NCBI GenBank assembly: GCA_963377175.1
Contig: CAUJNA010000196.1
Span: forward strand, 86,001-150,000
Direction of reading: 5' to 3'
Length of the DNA stretch: 64,000 bases
DNA from: Effrenium voratum
Lineage: Eukaryota > Sar > Dinophyceae > Suessiales > Symbiodiniaceae
Shown here: positions 21,456 to 31,949 of the stretch, in pieces
Layout of the letters: the number at the start of each line of letters is the position of its first letter
How positions within the stretch are numbered: position 1 is the first letter of the stretch
Notes under the pieces: generated by a model
Database searches by the model: none
What the model was told of the DNA's origin: nothing
The model's input: the letters and a program-made list of their open reading frames with translations, nothing else
Position numbers and translations under genes: made by a program

Positions 21456-21810
21456 CTGCGCACTCACCGGCGGAGGGGAAAAAAAACACGCCACGCCGCG
21501 AGCAAAACGAAGAAAACACGCGCGAAACCGGCCAAACAGAGGCTGAACAAAAAATCCAAAGCTGTCAGGGGGAGGCAGGCCTCACCGCATCCACCGGTTA
21601 CCTGCTTTAAGGTAACTTGGTGGTGTCCAGGCGTTTGGTGATGTGCTTTTCTGCCAAGAGCGCTTCAAAACCCACCTCACCTTTTAGGTACTGTCTCTTC
21701 AAGGAAGAGCGGTGATACAGTGTGAATACAGTGTGAATCCGCATCTGCAAAAACCCAGGGGACCCAAACCCAGATTGACGACTTGCCCCTTTCTGGATCC
21801 ACAAATGGCA

Positions 21811-21906
21811 GTGGCTCAAAAAACCGGTACCAAAATGGAACCCTGGGAAGTGGAAACAAAGGCCAAAACCTGCGGTTTGCCCCTCCTGGTTAATTTTGAG
21901 CCACAC
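21811..21906 (-). mobile_element. Introner-like element, family IE-6 (copy 1)
   Basis: GTGGCTCAAAA and TTTTGAGCCAC inverted ends; interior CCGGTACCAAAATGGAACCC and CCAAAACCTGCG. On the minus strand it begins only a few bases after the exon end at 21,917 (CAG|GTTCATTTGAGTGTGGCTC). Confidence 0.75.
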
Positions 21907-21916
21907 TCAAATGAAC

Positions 21917-22029
21917 CTGGGCAATAGGTTCCTCTTCCATCCACAGCTTGAGGGCAACTCTCTGCACAGTCCCTCCCGGCCCCTCCCCTGACTGCTGGCA
22001 CGCCTCCACGCCACTCAAGTGCGACTTCT
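21917..22029 (-). CDS. Candidate exon, unknown protein
   Basis: CCGCCCAG acceptor, then a minus-strand frame SHLSGVEACQQSGEGPGGTV followed by QRVALKLWMEEEPIAQ, ending exactly at CAG|GTTCAT. The residues are strongly protein-like and both splice signals are present. Probably joins the exon at 22,230-22,335. Family not recognised. Confidence 0.55.
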
Positions 22030-22229
22030 CTGGGCGGTTGTAGGTGACGTCGCCTGAATGGGTCAGGTGCTGACCCTCGGAATTTGCCTGGACTACAGCC
22101 GGCCAAGACAGGGGTCAAAGACGATGAAGGTGCAAGCGGATGCCAGACCCAACGGTTAGGCAACCGAGATTGAAACACTCGGCCCGAATCCTCAACGCTT
22201 CGGGCGCGAAGATTGCCCATGGTAAGCAC

Positions 22230-22335
22230 GGCAGTCTGCATCAGTCCCTGACGGAGGGTCGAGGAGATGCGTTCAAAGAAGCCCACTTCTTCCGTGAAGG
22301 TCTTGTCACAAACCTCGGCCAGCCGGGTATGGATT
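22230..22335 (-). CDS. Candidate exon, unknown helical protein
   Basis: GGTCAAG acceptor, then IHTRLAEVCDKTFTEEVGFF followed by ERISSTLRQGLMQTA and a GTGCTT donor. Amphipathic helix pattern throughout. Same strand and spacing as the exon at 21,917-22,029. No family call. Confidence 0.55.
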
Positions 22336-22357
22336 CTTGACCCAACGGTCCCCGAAA

Positions 22358-22394
22358 GCCCTAGGCCCTAAGCCCTAAGCCCCAAGCCCTAAGT
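22358..22394. repeat. Degenerate telomere-like CCCTAAG repeat
   Basis: Five 7-bp units of the CCCTAAG/CCCTAGG/CCCCAAG type. This resembles the plant-type CCCTAAA telomere unit with the last base changed. A short interstitial tract. Confidence 0.6.
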
Positions 22395-22469
22395 CAGAAT
22401 GCCATGCCAAACTTGCCCTCCGGACTGCGCCGTGCCAATTTCGCCCCAGAGCCAACAGGCAGCCTCCAA

Positions 22470-22572
22470 TCAGCACAGAGAGCAACGCGGCCGAGCGATC
22501 GTCTCTGGGGCGCTGGCCCGGTCGAAGCCGTCATCCAGCAGGAATGCCCCCAGGCTCAGATGCAGCTCTAAC
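22470..22572 (-). CDS. Candidate exon, unknown protein
   Basis: GGTTAG acceptor, then ELHLSLGAFLLDDGFDRASA followed by PETIARPRC on the minus strand. Plausible globular-protein residues; no family call. Confidence 0.4.
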
Positions 22573-23264
22573 CTCAGCTTGGCTTGGAGTGGTGGTGAGG
22601 TTTGTCCCTCAACGAGAACGAGGGGTGCAAACCTCCAAGCCCCCAATCCAAACATCCAAGTGGGGGAAACCAAATACTAAAATGTCGAGAAACCCACAAT
22701 ACCAAATGCTAAGCTGTGCACCTTGACATGATGACATGGAGACACGCTTCGTGCCCCAGGTAGCACCAAATGGTTGATTCAACCTCCCCCCCCCCCACAA
22801 AAAAAAAAAGACGGGCTTTCGTGGTTAAATGGGCAATTCACGCGTCCTAACCCCTTCCCATGGCAAAGCGCCTTACGTCAACCTAGACCTCAGCGCATTT
22901 GCGGGCATCAACTCTCATACAGGCGCGCTCCTCAAACCCGCTTTGGTGCACTACAGCTGAGAGCTTGACGTCTCCTCGGTCGCCTTGAGAAGCTCCTCCC
23001 CGGGCCCGTCAAATGAAATCCTCATTATCCCTCATTCACCTGCCAAGCGCAACATTGGAAGTGAGGGAAGTGTCTTTTCTCGCTAACATGCACAAGGGAC
23101 CCACTGTGCATACCTGACTCTTCATGCTCAAGAAGACGCAGGCAAACGCCCTCCAATCAAACCGTCAAAGAGCATGACTCATAAAACAAACAAAAACCTT
23201 TCCAATACCACCTCTTTGTCATGAGCCATCCTCTTTGCTTCCCCCCCTCCCCGGGTTTAGGACA
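22573..23264. other. No gene recognised
   Basis: Contains a C-run plus A-run at 22,786-22,810 (a hallmark of several introner ends here). No exon supported. Confidence 0.3.
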
Positions 23265-23380
23265 GCGCGCCCCTTTTGTCCGGCTCTTCAGCGCCCGCAG
23301 CCCAGAAACGAGAACCGGCCGGTCCTGCAGGGCTTGCCTGCGCTGCGCCAGCTCTGGCAGCAGGCGCGCCCCCTGCACCC
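23265..23380 (-). CDS. Candidate exon, unknown protein
   Basis: Minus-strand frame QGARLLPELAQRRQALQDRP followed by VLVSGLRALKSRTKG. Arg/Leu-rich and helix-like. A second minus frame (Gly/Ala-rich) is also open, so the frame choice rests on composition. Confidence 0.35.
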
Positions 23381-24124
23381 AAGCTGGGCATGTGAGCCCA
23401 TGCTAACCTTCCGCCTCTGGGACCCCCGTGCCATTCAAGGACGGGACCCCATGGGCTTCCTTCTGCCCAATGGGACCCCAACCCCAGACCTCAGAAAGCT
23501 CCAGGCTCTTTCTGCCTAAAAGTCGGGAGTGCGGCCGACTGACGCTTGTCAATGAACCTGTACGGGATGTGCTTCAGACACATTTGGCCCTGGCACTCTA
23601 CACCATCCATGTATCCAAAGGGATCAACCACCTACCTCGTATCCCTATGCAGCTTCTCTTTACACATTGTTCTCATCGAGACATATACTCACGTAGTTCT
23701 AGCTCATTGATTTGCGCCCCACCTAAATACAAAAAAAATGGCTTCAGCCGTTCCAGGCGAAAAGGGGACAAGCACCAATTTCAGTTTCCTGCCAACACGG
23801 CTGACCCACCAACCGCCTCTCCGAAACAAGGTTCCTGTGTGCATCTGCCGCAACTTTGCTTCAATACTCCCCCCATGCCGAAAGGCCCGCGTTGAGGACA
23901 AGGGGCAGAACCAAGCACGTGAGAGGAAGCTTCCAACTTGGTGCCCCATCCAAGCTAGCAAACGCAACCATGCAGGCATGAATCCGCCCATGTGCAGAAG
24001 CACATCTGCATTGGCAAAGTGGCCCCTGCGCGGATCTCTTTGCCATTGGACCACATGTGACCCACAACCTGATCTCCCAGCCATGCCATCTCCAGCGGCC
24101 TCAGGGCATCTGGAGATCAAGAGC

Positions 24125-24260
24125 TGAAGCTCCTGAACCACACCACAACTCCACCTGTCCCTTCCGAACCTCGCACGGGGTTGCCAAAACAAACTCACTG
24201 GGTGGGTTTTGGTCTATGCAAAAGTGGCGCCTTGGGCGAAAGGGCCCAAAATTCTTGAGA
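24125..24260 (-). CDS. Candidate exon, unknown protein
   Basis: Minus-strand frame PSEFVLATPCEVRKGQVELW followed by CGSGASALDLQMP. Not recognised; boundaries unclear. Confidence 0.3.
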
Positions 24261-24519
24261 ATTTGTCTGTGGCTTTCGCGAGCTCGCTTCCCAGACAGAC
24301 AGATTGCTACTTGAGCGAGGCGGAACCAAGGCAAGCGGCAGGAACTTATTGCGGACGGTGACAAAGAACCTAGCATGGCAAAATGTGCCAAATGTCCCAA
24401 AACAAGCCTGCTGAGGAACCTCCTACTGGTGATGCAAAGCAACAACAAATATGGCGTGGGGTGTTGGGCCCACCCCCACAGAAGTTCAGGAGTGCTGGGG
24501 CACGGCTTCTTGAACCCTC

Positions 24520-24630
24520 CAAAAAAATCCGCCGCATGACGCCGCCCTTCCTTCCCATCGCACAGCCGTCCTCCTCTGGCTTGAGGCGGCAGCTGGCGCT
24601 TAAGGGCCTCTTGCGGACCTCAAAGCCCGC
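24520..24630 (-). CDS. Candidate exon, unknown protein
   Basis: Minus-strand frame FEVRKRPLSASCRLKPEEDG followed by CAMGRKGGVMRRIF. Basic and protein-like, no family call. Confidence 0.3.
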
Positions 24631-25284
24631 TTGCGGCACCCTCCCCTTTTCAGCCGGAACATGACGTGCGGGTCCGACCCAGTCCCCCTATAAAGGGAAC
24701 ATGCGGCAAACCAGGACCCCCCGAAACGTCAGGTTCCGGCCGTGAAACGGGCGAGAGGGTGCCAGGGCGATGAGGGGAAGCGCGGGAAAGCGTCGGAAGG
24801 CGTTTGTCTTCCAAACTTTGTGTTTGTCACTAAAATAGTCCAACCCCCAAAAGTGAGTAAAGTCCGAAGCGGAACTCAGTGAGCCTTTGAACACATATCC
24901 ACCCTATGAATTTATAAACCCCTGGTGGCCTCTTTCGATCAGGTTCCTCCCGAAAAAATATCCGCAAGGTAGGCCCCGGGAAGCCCCGGCAGCTCCTCAT
25001 GTGCTATGCCGGAAAACCGGCCAGATCTCATGCAAACCGCAAAATTACACACTGGATATAGCACAAGGCTGCCAACCCTGTTCCATCCCTTTCCTCGGTT
25101 GCCCAGGACGGACTTGGAAACACAAGGCGACCACCTTTTGGAAGCTTTACTGAAAATGGTTGCCAAATCAGAAAAGCCGAGTTTCACCTTAACCAGCCAA
25201 ACCAAGGCTTCGGGCATACTCCAGCAGCAGCTGACTTGTGTCCCAGCCTCAGGCTGAGATCTCCGGAAAACGAGACAGCTTGCC

Positions 25285-25495
25285 CTGAGCGCCACTGGGT
25301 CAGGTCCCAGGTGGCGGCAAAAAGGTGGCCAGAACGGAGGTCATGCACCAAACCGCCCTGGACACCAAAAACCTCCATCCCGAAAGCTCCACACACTCGC
25401 TGCAAGTCGCACCAAGCAGCCCGGCGTGTGGCCACGGTGCCTTCAGTCGAGACTGGCTCATGCAGCACACGCGCCATGAACTCGGTTCGATGCCA
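25285..25495 (-). CDS. Candidate exon, unknown protein
   Basis: From a CGGTCAG acceptor to an AGG|GCAAGC (GC-type) donor. The minus-strand frame includes FMARVLHEPVSTEGTVATRR, then CDLQRVCGAFGMEVFGVQGG and LVHDLRSGHLFAATWDLTQW. It is one of the most protein-like segments in the 12-31 kb stretch. It ends against the CT-rich introner at 25,524. Family not recognised. Confidence 0.5.
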
Positions 25496-25523
25496 CTGAC
25501 CGAGGCTCAAACAAGAAAGGGAA

Positions 25524-25613
25524 CCTTCTCTCTCTCTCTCTCTCTGCCGTTGCGTCCAGCGGTTCTTGACTCAGCAAGGCAACGAAAAAAGTGCCCACTG
25601 ATATTCAGGGGCA
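25524..25613. mobile_element. Introner-like element with (CT)n, family IE-9 (copy 1)
   Basis: (CT)9, then GCCGTTGCGTCCAGCGG, CTTGACTCAGCAAGGCAACG and GTGCCCACTGATATTCAGGG. 31,336-31,441 has the same parts in the same order. Confidence 0.7.
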
Positions 25614-25863
25614 CCCAAAACGGTTCCCTTCATGTTCATGCATTCCGCCCGGTGGCCGCAGAATCCCAAACACTACAATGATTGCTCAGCCCAACTCCCC
25701 CGGACCAAACAGCTTAAGGTCCGCAGTGCTAAGTTCACCAAGGCGACAAAGTTGTTCGAGGATCATCCAGTTCCGAAGCCTTATGCCATGCCCATTCACC
25801 TGCTTGCCTCCCAAGTTCGACGATGTTCAATGCATATAGGGCAGGTCCAAGCAATACGTGACT

Positions 25864-25974
25864 TGCTCGCTCTCAGCAGGGACTGAGAGAATGAGCCCTA
25901 TTTTGAACCATGCCCTTTGGATCCCATCATTCCCAACACCTTGGGGCATTCCCTACCTATCGCGCCAGCAAGGT
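25864..25974 (-). mobile_element. Introner-like element, family IE-3 (copy 4)
   Basis: On the minus strand it starts CCTTGCTG|GCGCGATAGG, so here the donor is GC, not GT, and it ends GAGAGCGAG|CAAG. Interior with GGGACTGAGAGAATGAGCCC and CATTCCCAACACC as in the other copies. Confidence 0.65.
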
Positions 25975-27006
25975 GAGCCATACCGTTTCTTTGAGGATGC
26001 CTTTCCAAGGCTGCTTCAAAGGAAAACCAACAGGAAAATCAGCTTTTTCTGTTTTTGTTCCCTTTTTGTTTGTGTGTGTGTATGTGTGTATTGTGTTTTT
26101 ACTTTTTCTATTTAGTTATTTTTATTTTTCTTGGGGGGGTGTACTTTCACCAATACCCAAAAGAGGATGGTTTTACTTGAACCCTCCGGTTTCCTCGAGA
26201 GCTCCCCCCGAAAACCCGGGCGCAACTTCACCCGGGTGGCTGTATGGCTGCGTGGCCAAGGACAGGCGCAGACACGCCGCGGCGCAGTCGGGGTGATGGG
26301 CGGCCTCAGGCGCCCGGCTCAGCCAGAGTTGCCCAGAGCGATGGGCGTCTGGGTATGGCTCAAGATGCCAGAGCTAGGATCACACACACACACAGTTGTT
26401 GTTGGTGTTGTTGTTGAGGTTGGTGCTGGTTTGTTGGTGTCGCTGTTGGTGTTGGGGTTGGTGGTGGGGTTGGTGTTGGGGTTGGTGTTGGGGTTGTTTG
26501 TGCTTTGTTGGTTGTCTGTTGTTTGTTGTGTGTTGCTTGTTGTTTGTTGTGCAAGCGCGAGACGTCACTCGTTCCGATTCGGTCGTGCGCCGCGCCATCC
26601 CGGGCTTGCCGGCGGATGCCACCAAACACAGCCGCTCCCAGATCTGCCGTTCCTGGCGCGCATGCGAGCACACGGGAAGCGCCCAAGAAGCAACCAAATG
26701 GCAACCAACACACGTTATCTTCCACGTGGTTAAGGCCCCAGGCAAAAATAAAAATACATCCAGTAGTGATGATTTCCTTTGTTGAAACCAACAAGATTTT
26801 TTTTGTTTTAAATAAGACTTAAGCAAATGGAGGTTACACCTCAGGGGCCTACCTGTCTATGTCCAAAGTTCGCGTTCCGAACTGCAAGACTCAATGCGCC
26901 AAACACCCATTGGCGCAGATCTGGGATAGAGAAAAATGTAAGAAACATATGTTCAGACTCTGCATGTTCAGCCTGCCCTGTTATATAATATACCTTTAAA
27001 TGGGTA
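25975..27006. other. No gene recognised; GTTG-rich tract
   Basis: 26,395-26,560 is a GTTGTTGGTGTTG-type degenerate repeat. T-rich and A-rich blocks lie on either side. No supportable exon. Confidence 0.4.
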
Positions 27007-27100
27007 TGGGTCAAAATGAAACCACTTTCCCACACCCCCAGTGAACATCCCAATCCAACCACTAAAACAGGTTCTAAGATGGGTGGTGAATCCACCTTCC
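27007..27100. mobile_element. Introner-like element, family IE-5 (partial)
   Basis: ATGGGTCAAAATG left end, then CCCCAGTGAACATCCCAATC and GGTTCTAAGATGGGTGG. The right inverted end is not present and the element runs into the IE-7 copy. Confidence 0.55.
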
Positions 27101-27101
27101 A

Positions 27102-27232
27102 ACAGGGATCCTTACACTATACACCTGAACATTGCCTTGTTTTCTGTTGGTCTCCCTTGATTTTGGTGCTCAAAAAGCAACATGTTTCAAATGGTTGCAA
27201 CATGTATCTTTTAAGGAGCCCTGTCCAAGTGG
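27102..27232. mobile_element. Introner-like element, family IE-7 (copy 2)
   Basis: GGGATCCTTACACTATACAC start, GTTTCAAATGGTTGCAAC centre, TTTTAAGGAGCCCTG end. It abuts the exon-like segment at 27,233-27,325. Confidence 0.7.
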
Positions 27233-27325
27233 CTGCCACTGGACCGTGCCTCGCTGGTGCTGATCTCCGACACCGTGGAGGCCGAAGCTGCAGCCTGCTC
27301 GCGCGCGAGGGTTGGCCCCGCTAGG
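27233..27325 (-). CDS. Candidate exon bracketed by two different introners
   Basis: Minus-strand frame AGPTLAREQAAASASTVSEI followed by STSEARSSGSHL. The segment is delimited on the 5' side by an IE-4 element ending GGACCTAG and on the 3' side by an IE-7 element. Ser/Ala-rich, no family call. Confidence 0.45.
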
Positions 27326-27412
27326 TCCTCCAGTAGAGAGGTTAGAATAAGTTGATACCCGATTTTTCTGCTGTAGTCTATTTTAGTAGGGGAAGGGTTG
27401 CACGTGACACAC
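27326..27412. mobile_element. Introner-like element, family IE-4 (copy 2)
   Basis: GGTCCTCCAGTAGAGAGGTT start, then TGTAGTCTATTTTAGTAGGG. The far end is less well conserved. Confidence 0.65.
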
Positions 27413-27699
27413 CAAACCCAAACCTCTGAGCGTCTTCTACGTCGTCGAAATGTCAAAAGAACACCACCATTGTACAGTTCTATTCTTTTGGGGGGGGGGG
27501 TCCCCTAAAAAGAAGGACACACCCCAATGCTTTCAATCTGCGTGACTCTCAAAGCAGCCACGAGAACCAAACCCATTCTCACCAGCTCCCAAGATGTTCA
27601 AGGGGGCCAGCTGACTAAATGGGAGGAACCCAACCAAAAGGCAGTCACCAAACCGAAAGGCAAAAGGCGGGTTGCAACTTGTTTATTGCATATCGGCTG

Positions 27700-27845
27700 A
27701 TATCCGTGTTCGTAATCGGAAGGTGTCCTTTTGCTTGTCAAATTTCCACACAGCTTCAGTGCCATTTTTCCCGTAAATCCCCGAGGATGACACACGGATT
27801 TTTCGTGTGCACCTCCTCACATCAGTGGTTTGGTCCAAGGATTCC
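27700..27845 (-). CDS. Candidate exon, unknown protein
   Basis: Minus-strand frame KIRVSSSGIYGKNGTEAVWK followed by FDKQKDTFRLRTRISADMQ. It is protein-like with basic and hydrophobic alternation suggestive of beta strands. Not recognised. Confidence 0.35.
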
Positions 27846-28284
27846 GTCGTCTTGGATGCTAGCAGCCCCCCCCCCGTGCCATGGACACTTAGAGCAAATG
27901 GTGCAGCAAAAGAAGGTTGCAAAATAGCAAATGGTGCCCAAAATTGAATGGTGCCCAAAAAACGGTCAAAAAAAATGGTGCCCAAAAAAAACAATACCCT
28001 AAATGAGGGAGGTTGCAAGAATAGACCCGAAGTATCCATCATACGCCCCCCCCCCCCCCGCCTCCGGGAAGTTCCAGGTGAAAAAGCGGCAAAGCCTTGG
28101 GAACCGACGGGAGTCCGACGAGCCTGGCTTTGGCGCCCCTTTGGGGGCCACAAAGGGCGGGAATCTGCAAAGCCCTGGCAGCATGGTACCTGCAAGGTGC
28201 CAAGGCCATTCCCTCGCAGAAAAAAAGGAAGACCCTCAGGAAGGAAGCGCAAGCGCGTGTTGGCGCTGAACAGGTCCTCACTTG

Positions 28285-28330
28285 GTCCACCGCGTCATGC
28301 AAGTTTCGCAGATCCATCCACTCAAAGGCT
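28285..28330 (-). CDS. Candidate short exon
   Basis: Minus-strand frame EWMDLRNLHDAVDQ ending at CAA|GTGAGG, a strong donor. Short, and the acceptor is uncertain. Confidence 0.3.
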
Positions 28331-29255
28331 CAGCGCACAAAATGTAAGGCGCCCGCCTCCCCTCACCCGTGTACTCTTGGGAACCCCGCAGCAGGTAGAG
28401 GTTTGCCGCTTGGGTGGGCGCAAAGGCGAAGGACCCGGACAAGTGCACTGGGTAGCAGTAGTGGCCTTGCGGGGCCGGCTGAGGTTACAAAGGCAAGGAC
28501 GAGGTCGACCCCGGGAATCAATGCCCTGGCATGCCATGTGAGGGCTGCTTGTCGTGCCAGTGCAGGGCTGCTTGCGTCAGTGCAAAGAACGTGCGCTTGA
28601 CTTTGTTGAGCGCATGTGCACCTTTTCGCCTGGTCACTGTGCCTGCGCGGCATACCGCTGAGAAGCCAAGCATGCGCTGTCTTCTACTCGAGTGCTTCGA
28701 GTGGATTGCTCAGAAAACGTCACCCAACTGTTTGCTTGCCACTAAAATGGTCTTCCACTTCCTGATTGGTCACAAAGGCCACCGAAAACTCTTTGCTTAC
28801 CACAAAAAATCGGTCCAAACCCGAAAAAAGTGACTCAAGCCCCGGGAAGTGAGGCGATTCCCAGTCCCAGGCGAAAGCGAACTTGGGCTCGGGCGGGAGC
28901 CCTCTGCCAGGTTGGCCACCCAAGCCTCCGAGGCAAGAGGCGAGGGTCCGAATGGCGCCCCTGTTTTGGTGGTTTTTGAGGGACACCCAAAGGAAAACAA
29001 GCAAAATTCTGGGGGCATCTGGGGGCGGTAGGTAGAAGATGACACCCTGAAGATAACCTTTTGGGGGTGCAAGCCAAAAGCTGACGCGTCTGGAGCCCTT
29101 CTTCTGTTCTCACTTTTTGAGAGGAAGCATCGGCAGATTCCAACACGGGTGCAGCATTGTTCTTTTTGGGGGCCCAAACAAGAAATGGCGAGGGTGTCCT
29201 TTTGAGGTTTCCCTTGGAGCCAACCAAAAAAGGGCACCAACTAGACAAATAAAAG
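28331..29255. other. No gene recognised
   Basis: Overlapping open frames occur on both strands in GC-rich DNA (28,360-28,650). Hairpin introner phrases lie at 28,960-29,000 and 29,180-29,235. Confidence 0.3.
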
Positions 29256-29373
29256 CTTGGTTGCTGTTGACCCCCCTGCAAAAAGTTTAACTTTTTTGGG
29301 GGTTTAGTGGAAAGCCCAACTTGACTTCAACCCAAAAGTTAAAGTCTGAAGATCCAACCCAATAGCAGTCAAG
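29256..29373. mobile_element. Introner-like element, family IE-1 (copy 3)
   Basis: CTTGGTTGCTGTTGACCCCC start and GATCCAACCCAATAGCAGTC end. Nearly identical in order and sequence to 1615-1727 and 3663-3770, so this family looks recently active. Confidence 0.75.
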
Positions 29374-29589
29374 ATAAAGGGGCGCCACACCTGCGGGCTG
29401 TTTCCGGGAAGGCGACCCCGTGGACTCCGAACCCCGGCTGTCGACTCGCTCAAGGAGCGCGCCTGCTCGCCCCGCCGCAGCACGGGAAAGCTGGTCAAGA
29501 AGCCCTGCGGAGAGCCGGCCTCACGCGGGGCGATGTCCGTTGTCAAAGGGGCTCGGCGAATCTGGGAGTTTGCCTTTTTCTGTGCATCT

Positions 29590-29660
29590 TAATATATATA
29601 TATATATATATGTACGTGTATATGTATGTATGTATTACATATATATTATCATATGTGTTA
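29590..29660. repeat. (TA)n microsatellite
   Basis: ATATATATA run with TGTA variants. Confidence 0.9.
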
Positions 29661-30627
29661 GACGGGAAACGTGGAAGGATCCTTTTTTGGGGTGGGGGGG
29701 GGATCCCAAAAAAAGCCCCCCCCCCTTTGAACGCAAGGACCTTTTGTAGCACAGGGTTTCTGAGCCATTCCCTTTCAAGGGAGCCTCCAAAAGTGGCCAT
29801 CGTTTCAAAGGCAACTGTTGAAGGGGGAAATCCAGTGACCCCAATCCTTGATTCAAACAGTGCAATGGCTCCAATCCGTAAGCGGCAAACTCTGCTTCAA
29901 TGAAACGTAAGCTGGCTCGAAGCGGCCAATTGACCTCGTTGCGCCAAAGTTTGAAGGGGCCCTCTTTTGAAGCCTGCATGAGTGCCCGGTTGGCAAGTCG
30001 CAAAACAAGTCAAGCGCTAACTCATTCCTGAGTAAACCGATCGGGTCAGGAAGCTCCAGACATCCAAGCTCGCAACGGTGCATACTCATTGTTGCCATGG
30101 CAAATGACGAAGCAAAGGACCCGCACGACCGATGCTCCAAGGAAACAAACCCTGCTTCTTGCCATCCCTTTGGTGCATTTTATGTAGAGGGACGGAGGGC
30201 CGCGGTGCCTCAAGCGGTCACCAACCAGGCAACCACCAATCAGTGACGCCGATTGCCACCACCACCGGCTGGCAGCCGCGGCCGGCCACCACAAAAACAA
30301 AGGAACGTGAACCTAGGCTTGCCTCTGGACAGGTGAGATCCACCCATTGCCCTCGAACTGCAGATGTTGGTCCAACTTGCCAACTTGGGGAATTCCCTCG
30401 CTCGCCTTTTGCATCAGGCGATGTTTTTCCACAACACAGGTCCCTCTATCCACCATCACGTTTGTCCAACGGATGCCGCACCTGTCCAGGGGTGCTTGGT
30501 TGCTAAGGGAGTCAACACACCACCTGGGGCTGCTGCCGGGCGGATGGGCTCTGCCAAGGCCTCATGGGACGAACAAACAAGTGCAAGCAACCAACATGCC
30601 AGCGGACATTCGTGTCAAAGGTGAAGC

Positions 30628-30800
30628 ATGACACAATATATATATATATACATATGTATATATGTATATATAACTAAATGTATATATATATATACATATA
30701 CACATACATACATATATGTATATAGATATGCATACATAACTATATATATATATGTATGTGTGTGTATGTATATGTATAAATATAAATATATATGCGTGTA
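30628..30800. repeat. AT-rich (TATA/TACATA) microsatellite
   Basis: About 170 bp of alternating TA, TACATA and TGTATA units. Confidence 0.9.
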
Positions 30801-31189
30801 TGTTGCTTCAGCCACGGAAATCAAAACACGCCTGTGAGGCAAAGAGTACTGGTGCACGGCCCGACCCAAAAACGCGTCATGAAAAAACGTTCAAAGGCTG
30901 GGCGGCCGGCGGAGACCAGGATGCACTGCTCGCGGCTCTGATTCTGGAGCAACACCTTGGCCACCAACAGCTGCACCGCTACAAAAGTGGTCGGCCCAGA
31001 ACCATGCTTCAAGAACTAAGAAGCCGGATATCCGCAGCTATTTATGGCAAGGGGATCGTCCCTAACCTTCACTTACCCGGGTGTTGAGCAAGTGGCTCAC
31101 CTTGGGCCCCCAGAACCGGGCCAAAAACATCGCCCCACTAGGCTCAGAGGCGTAGCTTCCTTGCAGTTGATGGCAGGCTCGAACCTTCC

Positions 31190-31226
31190 ACTCTTCGACT
31201 CTTCGACTCTTCGACTCCTCGACTCT
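31190..31226. repeat. 9-bp repeat TCGACTCTT
   Basis: Four to five copies of TCGACTCTT. Confidence 0.85.
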
Positions 31227-31265
31227 CAGACCACACAGCCCGGCGATGTGTTTTTTCTTCCTCAC

Positions 31266-31310
31266 GGGGCGATGCGTAGCACCTTCTTGGCATTCTGCGG
31301 CATGCAGTAC
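31266..31310 (-). CDS. [12 protein letters not shown] propeller protein, 45-bp exon
   Basis: GGCCAG acceptor, then the minus-strand frame YCMPQNAKKVLRIAP, and a GTGAGG donor. This matches the Y-x-I/M-P-x-N-A-x-x-V-L-x-I-x-P strand of the repeat family described at 45.7-53.8 kb. It follows the exons at 31.9 and 31.6 kb in the correct repeat order. Confidence 0.6.
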
Positions 31311-31335
31311 CTGGCCATCAAAGGCACCAGCTTGG

Positions 31336-31343
31336 TGCTACGG

Positions 31344-31379
<36 letters not shown>

Positions 31380-31441
31380 GTTGCGTCCATTTGGGGTCTT
31401 GACTCAGCAAGGCAACGAAAAAGGTGCCCACTATTCAGGGG
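31336..31441. mobile_element. Introner-like element with (CT)n, family IE-9 (copy 2)
   Basis: (CT)16, GCCGTTGCGTCCATTTGG, CTTGACTCAGCAAGGCAACG, GTGCCCACTATTCAGGGG. On the minus strand it lies upstream of the 45-bp propeller exon at 31,266-31,310. Confidence 0.7.
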
Positions 31442-31574
31442 CGCGGTTGCCATTGAGGATTCCCGCACAGAAAGTGGCCCAGCCTGAAATGTTGGTCACC
31501 CGCGCACCCGCGCGTCACATCAGGCTGGTGACAAAACAGCTCGGGTGACTCGACGGAAACAAGCGACAGCCAAG

Positions 31575-31640
31575 GGGGTGCATATCGCCCTTGGCCACGA
31601 CGCCACCCTCCCACTTGTCTTGGAGCAGGGCGTTCTCCTG
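31575..31640 (-). CDS. [12 protein letters not shown] propeller protein, exon
   Basis: Minus-strand frame ENALLQDKWEGGVVAKGD. K-W-x-G-G-V-V is the strand that precedes D-G-x-I-Y in this repeat. CCAG acceptor near 31,640; the donor is not resolved. Confidence 0.5.
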
Positions 31641-31864
31641 GCGTTTCACGCGTGCGCGATGCCCTTCGCTTCTGTGAGTTTCAACACGTCTGGTGCCTTT
31701 ATGCACGTTACTGTAGTTTTTGGCGCCCTATGATTCAACCAGAAGGCAGAAATGATGGTAATTTCAGAATCTGGTGCAAGGTCTTTTGAAACTTATGGCC
31801 ATCTTCCTTGGCGCCGGAGAAACAAAAAATGTTTAAGCCCGCACAAGTGGTGTGGGTCGGCTCG

Positions 31865-31949
31865 CTCCATCTCGATGGGCAGCACATTGACCTGCCCTGT
31901 GCGGCACACGATCTGCAGCACCCCAGGCGCATTGCAAGGAATGGCGTAC
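31865..31949 (-). CDS. [12 protein letters not shown] propeller protein, exon
   Basis: After a GCGAG acceptor the minus-strand frame reads YAIPCNAPGVLQIVCRTGQV. It contains Y-A-I-P-C-N-A-x-x-V-L-x-I, then T-G-Q-V, a near-complete strand pair of the repeat. The lower boundary is approximate. Confidence 0.6.

Noticed and set aside
22358..22394. Telomere end
   Set aside because: Only about five imperfect CCCTAAG units, embedded between ordinary sequence on both sides; at most an interstitial relic.
28097..28600. 167-codon plus-strand frame
   Set aside because: Opposing frames on the minus strand are equally open in this GC-rich stretch, one of them with a good exon/donor (28,285-28,330). No motif supports the plus frame.
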